DNA of 56,102 nt. Origin: a virus. The stretch covers positions 1 to 56,102 of IMG/VR virus record IMGVR_UViG_3300022198_005692; one strand, written 5' to 3'. Under the pieces are notes generated by a model. It was given only the letters and a program-made list of their open reading frames with translations, had not been told where the DNA came from and did not search any database. This document shows, one piece after another, positions 50,392 through 56,102 of this stretch (the first letter of the stretch is position 1; each line of letters begins with the position of its first letter). The position numbers and the translations under genes are program-made.

Positions 50392-52326
50392 ATGAAAGAA
50401 CACGTACTCAATTCCAACGAGCCTCTCTCATCTCAGAGACCCAAAAAGGTTGTTTTTATCGAGATGTTTAGAGCCGGTCCTCAGATCTCCTCTACTGGTC
50501 AGAAAATGATCTTTACAGAGGATGATCTAGAGCAGGTTGTTAATACATACAATCCTGATAAGCACGAGGCTCCGCTAATCATTGGTCATGACCAAGACGA
50601 CGGAACTCCCGCTCTTGGTTGGGTACGTAAAGTCTGGAGAAAAGGCAAAGAACTTTGGGGTAAGGTCGAACTTACCCCTAAGGCCGAAAACTTAATACGA
50701 GATGGAGTTTTTAAAAAGGTGAGTAGTTCATTCTACTTGCCAGATGCAGAAACAAATCCCACACCAGGGAACTTAGCCCTTCGGCACCTCGGATTGGTTT
50801 CAATCCCTGCGGTTAAAGGGCTAACCGCTTTTTCTGAACTCTCTGATTCAGAGACTATCACATTCACCCCCTCCGAAGGGGAGTCTTCTATTTCGTTTAA
50901 AGAACACTTAGGAAAAAATCAAACTATGGCTAGGAAAAAAACCAAAACAGAAACTCCTGCTTCGGTGATCGAACACTCCGAAGGGGGAATGACTGTTAAT
51001 ATCAACATTGGTGGTGGCAAGTCCGGCGCCAATGTATATGACGATAGCGGAAATAAAGTTTCAGAAACCGGTGCTCCTGCCGATTATGAAATGGATTATG
51101 GCATGGATGCAGATATGCCTCCTTCCGATCCCACAATGAGCATGGCAGATGACGCCGATCCCACCGCAGATGGTGGTGATGGCGGAGATATGCCTCCTGC
51201 TGATCCTACCGAAGACGGTGGTGATGACATGGGTGGTGATGATATGCTTACTGATGACACCGATTCAGACGATATGGGCGGTGAAGATGGTGGTGAAGGC
51301 GAAGATATGCCTCCTGCCGAGCCTTCTGAAGAAGGTGGAGATGAGGGTCCTGAAATGGAAACAGATGATGTGTCTGGAGACATGGAGGACGATGATCAAA
51401 AGATCGCTCAACTCGCCTCGGAATATGAAATTGATGAGTTAATCAAGGCTCTAGCTCTAAAAACCGATGCAGCTTCCATGATGGAAGGTGAGGATGGTAT
51501 GTCCTATGGCGAAATGCCCGAAGGACTTAAAAAAGCCATCGAAGCTAAGAAAGGTGAGAAAGAAGAGGGAGATGAGGAAGAGGAAGAGAAAACCGAAGAT
51601 ATGGGCGAAACAGTGAAAGAAGGAGAAAAGCCCTCTGAAGCTGAACATCCCACCTCCGAGGAAGTAAAGGGCGCTGAAGAACCCAAGGGAGAGCAAACCT
51701 ACGCCGAAGAGGAAGCCGAGGAAGAAACCGAAGTTTCTGATAATGGTGAGGGATGCAAAGACTACGAAGAGGATGAGGATGAGGATGAAGAGAAAAAGAA
51801 AATGAGCGATATGGCCGAAGAGACCACTGAAGAGGCTACAGGAACTCTGGATCATAGCGAACGCGCTATGGGAGTTCAGAGCGATTTACAAGCTCGGGTA
51901 GCCGAATTGGAGGAAGAACTAGCCAGACAGAAGAAGTTGATGAGAGAGAAAGAAATCTCTGAATTCTGTGAAACTCTCTATGAGGGCGGTAAGCTTACTC
52001 AGCAAATCGTTCCTAAGACCGATCTCGTACGGTTTATGGAGACTCTTAATAATAAGAACTCCGTGAACTTCTCCGAGTCAGGTAAAACTTCCCAATTTGA
52101 TTTCTTCAAGAATGTCCTTGAGAATCTACCCTCAATGGTTAGTTTTGAAGAATACGCAACCCAGGCTTCAGCTCCAGCAGCTAAGAAGTCAATCACGCCA
52201 TCAGCCGATGGGTACATCTACGACCCTTCTACAGCAGACCTCCATGCTCAGGCATTGGAATATGCTGAGAGCAAGGGAGTGGATTACACTATCGCCCTGA
52301 AGGCAATTATCTCAGATAACTCATAA
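50392..52326 (+). CDS. Mu-I-type head protease with fused scaffold
   Basis: 644 residues. Residues about 20-165 match the Mu I-protein protease: FIEMFRAGPQISSTGQKM, APLIIGHDQDDGTPALGWVR, LWGKVELTPKAENLIRDG and KKVSSSFYLPDAET. Known role: cleavage of scaffold and capsid during head maturation. The rest is scaffold: an acidic, Asp/Gly/Pro-rich stretch near residues 220-330 (DMPPADPTEDGGDDMGGDD type), Glu/Lys-rich segments, a coiled coil near 495-530 (LQARVAELEEELARQKKLMR) and a conserved C-terminal end. The catalytic residues cannot be fixed without alignment. An internal start at 50926 may give a free scaffold. Confidence 0.9.
   Translation: MKEHVLNSNEPLSSQRPKKVVFIEMFRAGPQISSTGQKMIFTEDDLEQVVNTYNPDKHEAPLIIGHDQDDGTPALGWVRKVWRKGKELWGKVELTPKAENLIRDGVFKKVSSSFYLPDAETNPTPGNLALRHLGLVSIPAVKGLTAFSELSDSETITFTPSEGESSISFKEHLGKNQTMARKKTKTETPASVIEHSEGGMTVNINIGGGKSGANVYDDSGNKVSETGAPADYEMDYGMDADMPPSDPTMSMADDADPTADGGDGGDMPPADPTEDGGDDMGGDDMLTDDTDSDDMGGEDGGEGEDMPPAEPSEEGGDEGPEMETDDVSGDMEDDDQKIAQLASEYEIDELIKALALKTDAASMMEGEDGMSYGEMPEGLKKAIEAKKGEKEEGDEEEEEKTEDMGETVKEGEKPSEAEHPTSEEVKGAEEPKGEQTYAEEEAEEETEVSDNGEGCKDYEEDEDEDEEKKKMSDMAEETTEEATGTLDHSERAMGVQSDLQARVAELEEELARQKKLMREKEISEFCETLYEGGKLTQQIVPKTDLVRFMETLNNKNSVNFSESGKTSQFDFFKNVLENLPSMVSFEEYATQASAPAAKKSITPSADGYIYDPSTADLHAQALEYAESKGVDYTIALKAIISDNS
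50895..50902 (+). promoter_or_regulatory. GTTTAAAG element inside the protease gene
   Basis: Exact GTTTAAAG encoding part of Ser-Phe-Lys-Glu, 24 nt before the internal in-frame ATG at 50926, the same distance as intergenic copies. Confidence 0.5.
50926..52326 (+). CDS. Probable free scaffold protein (internal start of the protease gene)
   Basis: In-frame ATG at codon 179 would give 466 residues, MARKKTKTETPASVIEHSEG through the acidic and coiled-coil regions to the shared stop. Support: it begins after the protease domain, a TAGGA lies about 12 nt upstream, and a GTTTAAAG lies 24 nt upstream. Phage Mu makes a scaffold (Z) from an internal start within the protease gene (I), so the design has a precedent. 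Not proved by sequence alone. Confidence 0.6.
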   Translation: MARKKTKTETPASVIEHSEGGMTVNINIGGGKSGANVYDDSGNKVSETGAPADYEMDYGMDADMPPSDPTMSMADDADPTADGGDGGDMPPADPTEDGGDDMGGDDMLTDDTDSDDMGGEDGGEGEDMPPAEPSEEGGDEGPEMETDDVSGDMEDDDQKIAQLASEYEIDELIKALALKTDAASMMEGEDGMSYGEMPEGLKKAIEAKKGEKEEGDEEEEEKTEDMGETVKEGEKPSEAEHPTSEEVKGAEEPKGEQTYAEEEAEEETEVSDNGEGCKDYEEDEDEDEEKKKMSDMAEETTEEATGTLDHSERAMGVQSDLQARVAELEEELARQKKLMREKEISEFCETLYEGGKLTQQIVPKTDLVRFMETLNNKNSVNFSESGKTSQFDFFKNVLENLPSMVSFEEYATQASAPAAKKSITPSADGYIYDPSTADLHAQALEYAESKGVDYTIALKAIISDNS

Positions 52327-52340
52327 GGAGTAAACTAAAA

Positions 52341-52826
52341 ATGGCAACTGACCCACGTTACATGTCTTTTGACCACCAGTACGTTGAAACTGTGCAGACT
52401 ACAGCCGCTGTAGAAGCCCACAGATTCGTAACTCGCGCTGGTGCTTATCCCGCTGGTGGCGCTTACGCCGCTGGTGTTAGTGTTTATGCAGCCCCTGGCC
52501 AAGGTGAACTCACCGCTAAGGGCTACCAGGTTGATGATGGTTCGACTCTCGTTTACGAAGGTCAACTCAATCCTTCCACAACCCCATTCAAGACCAGTGT
52601 ATTCCCATACCAAGGTCTTCTTTCGATTGTTACCTCCGGTATTGCTATCGTTGAGGTAGATCCAACCGCTACCTTCGCTGTTGATGATGCTGTTGTTGCC
52701 AACGCCTCTGGCCAGGCTAACGATGGCGGAACAGGCGTGGTTCTTGGTCGTGCCCTAGATGCTATCACATCTGCCGGCGCTGGTCAATACATCCGCGTTA
52801 AGCTCGGTAACGAAGCTGGTGCTTGA
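52341..52826 (+). CDS. Capsid cement/decoration protein, DUF2190-like
   Basis: 161 residues. Pattern TTAAVEAHRFVTRAGAYPAG, GELTAKGYQVDDGSTLVYEG, GLLSIVTSGIAIVEVDPTAT and TGVVLGRALDAITSAGAGQYIRVKL fits the DUF2190 head decoration family (a repeated GVA/SGIA strand core). Lies between protease/scaffold and major capsid protein, the usual place. AAGGAG at 52325-52330 gives one of the strongest translation starts in the window. Stabilises the expanded head on the outside. Confidence 0.8.
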   Translation: MATDPRYMSFDHQYVETVQTTAAVEAHRFVTRAGAYPAGGAYAAGVSVYAAPGQGELTAKGYQVDDGSTLVYEGQLNPSTTPFKTSVFPYQGLLSIVTSGIAIVEVDPTATFAVDDAVVANASGQANDGGTGVVLGRALDAITSAGAGQYIRVKLGNEAGA

Positions 52827-52857
52827 TAGATATCATTATTAAGGAGAACAAACTATC

Positions 52858-54739
52858 ATGATGAATTTAGATCAGGTCCGTGAATAATACGCGGCCTCTT
52901 TAGAATCAAATCCATGATAAAATAAGAAACATGATTAAATCCGGTATATACCTTATCAAACATAAATCTATTAAAAATTTAGTTTATGTGGGTAAGTCTG
53001 TTAATATCCATAAAAGATGGGAACAGCATAAAACCGGATTTAGATCTGCTAAAAAACTCCAAGAAGCATTTAAAAAATACGGAATCGATTTATTTGAATT
53101 TTCTATCCTAGAGGAAATAAATAATCCTAAAGAAATGGGAAAGAAAGAAACTCAATATATTGATTTTTATGATTCTTGGAAGAATGGATTAAATGGTTCT
53201 AGAGCCGGTGGTGAGTGGGGATCATACGCGAGAAGTTTTGTAAAAAACTCAAGTTTTAAACATTATAACAAAACAGACGCGCACAAAATCTCCTCAAAGA
53301 AAGCCGGTTCGATAGGCGGATTAAGAGCAAAATCAAATCTCTATAAAATGTTCCATGAAAATAAAATTTATATCTTCATTGGAACAACAACACCGGCTCA
53401 GTTTTTTAATATAAATCCAAATACATTTAAAAACTGGGCGACAGCAGGTAAAAACTATAAAGTTTTAAATAAATCATCAATAGAGATTTTGGGCAAAGCA
53501 AAAAACTTTGATAACATCGCTCCTAATACGATCTATCAAGAGGAAAAATCGGGTGAATTGCTGGAAGTCTTCAGAAGGGCATAATCCCCAAAAGATAATC
53601 AGCAGCCAAGCCAAGGAAGGGCTTAGTTTCCTTGGAAGGTTCAGAGACTAGGAGAATGAGTCCCAACAATAATTTCTCCCACGAGTGCCCGACATAAGAA
53701 AATAATTTCTTATGATGATATAGTCCGACACTCCGAGAAATCGGAGATCAGAGATAAAGAGCTCTGAATTAACAGATCGGTAATTGACCCTATTCTTACG
53801 CAACTCGCCCAGGGCTATAAGAACTCTGAAGGCGTAGCCACATTCTTCGCTCCTTCGGTATCTATGAATACCAGAGCTGGACGTACACTCGTTTTTGGTA
53901 AGGAGGCTTTTGCGGCTCAGTCGTTCCTCCGCGCTCCTGGAACTAACATCCAGAAGATCCAGAACGAATTCGGAACCCGTTCGTTCGCTCTCCGCCAGGA
54001 AGCGATCAGCTGGGAAATCGCCGAGGAAGTCGCTGCTGAAGCCAAGAACGGCGCTGCTCAAATTGACCTCCGTCAGTTTGCTGCTAAGGACGCTGCTAAT
54101 CGCCTCATGCAGTCTTGGGAAGTTCAGGTTGCTGATATCGTAACCGACTCCGCTCAGTACGAGACCGGTAACGTTCTCGATCTCTCCACCTATAATGGTG
54201 GTGCTGATCAGTTCAACAGCCCAACTGCTGACGTTGAGGTCCTCATGGACGACGCCAAAGAGCAAGTTCGCTCGCAGATCGGTGTCTATCCTAACAAGAT
54301 GGTGATCTCACCTGACGCCTTCAATGCCCTCAAGCGTAACAAGCGCATCCGTGACTTCATGCAGCGCGGTGTGCTCGTGGATGAGAAGACCCTAGCTCAA
54401 ATCTTCGGTCTTGATGAGATCCGTGTTGCCCGTAGACTCAAGCTCAACCAGTCCACTGGTGCTCTTGAGAACATCTACAACAACGTTGCTGTTCTCTTCT
54501 ACCATCCTTCGGGAGCAACTGATGGTTTCATGCCCGCTCTTGACGCCAACTATGGCAACCCTGCTTTCGCCTATACCTATACTCTCAGTGGTTATCCTAT
54601 CGCCACTCCTGAGCGTTTTAATATTGAGCGCAGAGTATTCACCGGCGACATCCTCGTTGAGCGTAGCTTCGAGCTCGTCGGCATGGGTGAAAATGGCAAG
54701 TGTGGTTCTGGTTTCATCTTCAACAATCCTGTTGCCTAA
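52858..54739 (+). CDS. Major capsid protein, two exons split by a group I intron
   Basis: Model: exon 1 52858-52881 and exon 2 53780-54739, 327 residues after splicing (MMNLDQVR joined to VIDPILTQLAQGYKNSEG). AAGGAG at 52841-52846 is 11 nt from the ATG. Without splicing the frame ends at GAA TAA, two codons past the junction, so capsid protein needs splicing. Exon 2 has RAGRTLVFGKEAFAAQSFLR, EVAAEAKNGAAQIDLRQFAA, QIGVYPNKMVISPDAFNAL and DEKTLAQIFGLDEIRVARRL, an HK97-fold type pattern like the smaller myo/sipho capsids rather than gp23. Placement after protease and cement supports the call. Exact junctions come from the P1 and P10 pairings and remain to be confirmed. Confidence 0.9.
52882..53779 (+). 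ncRNA. Group I intron in the major capsid gene
   Basis: 898 nt. Features: exon end CCGT (52878-52881) pairs with GCGG (52891-52894), giving a P1 with the required U-G pair at the splice site and loop GAATAATAC; TAC in that loop can pair with exon-2 start GTA (P10). Typical core: AATCAGCAGCCAAGCC near 53596, P7 strands GACTA (53646-53650) and TAGTC (53721-53725), a 9-bp hairpin CATAAGAAA/TTTCTTATG (53693-53714), a GAAA-tetraloop stem CTCCGA/TCGGAG (53731-53746), and TCAGAG/CTCTGA (53748-53767). The last base is G (53779). The endonuclease gene sits between P1 and the core, in the P2 region. Confidence 0.9.
52931..53584 (+). CDS. GIY-YIG homing endonuclease in the capsid-gene intron
   Basis: 217 residues. 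SGIYLIKHKSIKNLVYVGKS (residues 4-23) gives GIY and the YVG form of YIG; R29 in KRWEQH is the expected catalytic Arg. KLQEAFKKYGIDLFEFSILE and KKETQYIDFYDSWKNGLNGS complete the fold, with the metal-binding Glu in KKETQ. The C-terminal part is Lys-rich DNA-binding sequence (SIGGLRAKSNLYKMF, NINPNTFKNWATAGKNYKVL). Likely cuts intronless capsid genes to spread the intron. Lies wholly inside the intron RNA. Confidence 0.92.
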   Translation: MIKSGIYLIKHKSIKNLVYVGKSVNIHKRWEQHKTGFRSAKKLQEAFKKYGIDLFEFSILEEINNPKEMGKKETQYIDFYDSWKNGLNGSRAGGEWGSYARSFVKNSSFKHYNKTDAHKISSKKAGSIGGLRAKSNLYKMFHENKIYIFIGTTTPAQFFNINPNTFKNWATAGKNYKVLNKSSIEILGKAKNFDNIAPNTIYQEEKSGELLEVFRRA

Positions 54740-54761
54740 GCCTAACTCACATATTACTTCT

Positions 54762-54787
54762 GAGGCCCCTAACCGGGCCTCTTTTTT
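54762..54787 (+). terminator. Rho-independent terminator after the capsid gene
   Basis: GAGGCCC (54762-54768), loop CTAACC, GGGCCTC (54775-54781), then TTTTTT. Ends the 46491-54739 operon. Confidence 0.9.
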
Positions 54788-55100
54788 ATGTGATAAGTTC
54801 TTCTATTCTCTTTTTTAGAGAAGATATTTTCTGGATATTTATATCAAAAATATTTTTCTTTAGGTACTCGGTCTCACCAAACATCATATCCATACGAATC
54901 TCAACCAGTTCCTCAGAGTCCAAGTAATCAATGATCTTCTGATGTAGATCCTTCAACGTTTGTTGATCAACCTCTGCCATAGAATCTAGTGCATTTTGGA
55001 TATAATTAACTGTCTTCTTGATTACAAAAGTATCTACCCTGAGGTCTCTATTAATGGCCAAATCTAGTGCTTTTAAGTAGGCTTGGTAAAGAGAACTCAT
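54786..55100 (-). CDS. Small helical protein of unknown function
   Basis: 104 residues, almost all helical: YQAYLKALDLAINRDLRVDT, VNYIQNALDSMAEVDQQTLK, MMFGETEYLKKNIFDINIQK. No recognised family. Ends on the T-tract of the capsid terminator from the other side. A -10-like GATATCATAAT lies close upstream, overlapping the end of the next gene, with only 4 nt between the two genes. Confidence 0.55.
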   Translation of the reverse strand: MSSLYQAYLKALDLAINRDLRVDTFVIKKTVNYIQNALDSMAEVDQQTLKDLHQKIIDYLDSEELVEIRMDMMFGETEYLKKNIFDINIQKISSLKKRIEELIT

Positions 55101-55104
55101 ACTA

Positions 55105-55875
55105 TTATGATATCATAGACCAACCCTTATATTCTTTTTTCTTACCACTAGCAACTTCCGATAACTTACTTTTATTGAGTGATAAAAAATTAAATTTTTC
55201 AACTAATTCGAATATTGCTAAATTTTTTTGAATTCCGTATAAGTCATGTTTCCAAGTTCTTAACTTGCAATTTGGATTTTTTCTTCCAGTATACATTCCT
55301 TTAGTTGATTCTGACATTTTCCTTTTTGCCTCTTTAGAATGTCCAACTCTATATAGCGGATGATTTTCACCTTTAAAAGCGCAGGAAATTTTTTTCTTTG
55401 TCTCCTCTGAATGCTTCCTTCCAAAGGCTTTATCAGCTATTTTCTTTCTAGTCTTTTCTGTATGTTTTTTTCCAAACATTCCATTTTTTGAACCTTTCCT
55501 AATTTCACTAAGTTTTGCTTTTGTTTCCTCAGACAGTGATTTACCTCTTAGAGCAAGAGATATTTTTTCTTTTCTTTCTTTCGTAAAAGGTATCGGTTTA
55601 TAATATCCAAAATATCCGGCATTTAAGCATAGAGGATCATTTATAAAATGTTTAATAAGTCTATATTCCACATCTCTACATTGTTTATAACCTTCTTCCG
55701 TATAATCAAATATCTCTAAAATTTGTTTTTTTGGCGTGTACACATCCCAATACCATTTATTTGTTTTAGGAGATCCAAAATACTCTTCATTAAATATTTT
55801 TTCTTTTTTACTCCCAAAATAATAAAAAGGAACTTCCTCAAAGGTTATTTTATAAATGTATATCCTAGGTTTCAT
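55105..55875 (-). CDS. GIY-YIG homing endonuclease with NUMOD3 repeats (Seg-like)
   Basis: 256 residues. Residues 4-22 (RIYIYKITFEEVPFYYFGS) give the GIY-YIG core (IYK...YYFG), and EYFGSP plus CRDVEYRLIKHF continue it. At least four NUMOD3 repeats follow (SLSEETKAKLSEIRKGSKNG, HTEKTRKKIADKAFG, HSEETKKKISCAFKG, HSKEAKRKMSESTKG), then a C-terminal HTH-like end (NKSKLSEVASGKKKEYKGWS). A free-standing mobile endonuclease 0.4 kb from the capsid gene. Confidence 0.88.
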   Translation of the reverse strand: MKPRIYIYKITFEEVPFYYFGSKKEKIFNEEYFGSPKTNKWYWDVYTPKKQILEIFDYTEEGYKQCRDVEYRLIKHFINDPLCLNAGYFGYYKPIPFTKERKEKISLALRGKSLSEETKAKLSEIRKGSKNGMFGKKHTEKTRKKIADKAFGRKHSEETKKKISCAFKGENHPLYRVGHSKEAKRKMSESTKGMYTGRKNPNCKLRTWKHDLYGIQKNLAIFELVEKFNFLSLNKSKLSEVASGKKKEYKGWSMIS

Positions 55876-55907
55876 GGGTGTAATCTATATTAGTTAGTTT
55901 AACTATA

Positions 55908-55928
55908 TTTAAACCATAATGTTTAAAG
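55908..55928. promoter_or_regulatory. Back-to-back GTTTAAA elements (divergent promoters)
   Basis: TTTAAAC (55908-55914, minus-strand GTTTAAA), spacer CATAAT (6 bp), GTTTAAAG (55921-55928, plus). Distances: 32 nt to the minus start 55875, and 22 nt to the plus ATG at 55950 (10 nt to 55938). Confidence 0.65.
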
Positions 55929-55949
55929 TTAAAATAGATGATTAAAGGT

Positions 55950-56102
55950 ATGTCACAACCATATCCAGATAAATTTGGGTTATCTGACAATTGTAATCCC
56001 GCGTCTGTAGATTACTTTATTGAAATATTTGGTTATCAAGAAGCTTTGGAATTAGGATCAATAGACGATCCGACTAGGAATGATATCAATTACGATAAGA
56101 TT
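55950..56102 (+). CDS. Partial gene, unknown function (runs off right edge)
   Basis: 51 visible residues from ATG 55950: MSQPYPDKFGLSDNCNPASV then DYFIEIFGYQEALELGS. An in-frame ATG at 55938 would add four residues, but 55950 gives the usual 22-nt distance from the GTTTAAAG box. No recognised motif in the part seen. Confidence 0.55.
   Translation, partial: MSQPYPDKFGLSDNCNPASVDYFIEIFGYQEALELGSIDDPTRNDINYDKI

Noticed and set aside
51096-51855. Several long minus-strand frames opposite the scaffold acidic region
   Set aside because: They come from the low-complexity Asp/Glu/Gly coding of the scaffold gene and read as Ser/Pro or Phe/Leu repeats with no motif.
53648-54265. 205-codon minus-strand open frame antisense to the capsid gene
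   Set aside because: It mirrors the third-position pattern of the well-supported capsid exon, and part of it covers intron RNA structures; no family motif is visible.

Overview
This window is part of a large tailed-phage genome with a contractile tail (myovirus morphology). A contractile-tail sheath, a Mu-type portal (DUF935 type), a Mu-I-type protease/scaffold, a cement protein and an HK97-fold-like major capsid protein are all recognisable. No host chromosomal, plasmid, tRNA or rRNA genes are seen. The adsorption genes resemble those of aquatic cyanophages: fibre N-termini opening IRIKR, FRYQPGR modules, fibre ends of the TWKR type, a PVGGMYR-type C-terminus, phoH, and a small protein ending in GLPW. 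A cyanobacterial host is therefore the best guess, but it is an inference and no photosynthesis gene lies in the window.

Layout. 1-3788 (-): a baseplate-hub-like protein carrying two cell-wall hydrolase domains (runs off the left edge), a structural protein and a P-loop nucleotide kinase. 3929-8668 (+): a short fibre-like protein, a structured leader, phoH and a very large tail-appendage protein. 8665-24873 (-): a 16-kb adsorption block with a fibre-like protein, a leucine-rich-repeat protein, two tandem paralogous giants, a beta-helix tailspike and two small structural proteins. 24928-25702 (+): three small overlapping genes. 25794-37832 (-): small proteins, a set of tail fibres, a possible tube protein, an HNH homing endonuclease, the portal and three unassigned genes. 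37897-44919 (+): a 1298-residue protein, a second leucine-rich protein, a fibre and a beta-propeller protein. 44920-46420 (-): dCMP deaminase and small genes. 46491-54739 (+): probable tail-assembly chaperones, sheath, protease/scaffold, cement and major capsid protein. 54786-55875 (-): a small gene and a GIY-YIG/NUMOD3 endonuclease. A partial + gene leaves the right edge.

How it works together: the + block at 46491-54739 and the portal supply head and tail-shaft parts. The two long minus-strand blocks and 37897-44919 supply baseplate, fibre and spike proteins for host recognition, and the left-edge protein is equipped to cut peptidoglycan during entry. The kinase and dCMP deaminase serve nucleotide supply. 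A short element reading GTTTAAA precedes most transcription units in the direction of the gene, usually 22-43 nt from the start codon, and is proposed here as the phage's own promoter. The two nucleotide genes instead carry a host-like extended -10.

Most notable points: the major capsid gene is interrupted after eight codons by a group I intron encoding a GIY-YIG endonuclease; the hub protein has an Amidase_3 domain followed by an apparently circularly permuted M23 motif order; an in-frame internal scaffold start has its own GTTTAAA element; one fibre gene seems to start at ATC; and a 90-nt potentially structured leader lies before phoH.
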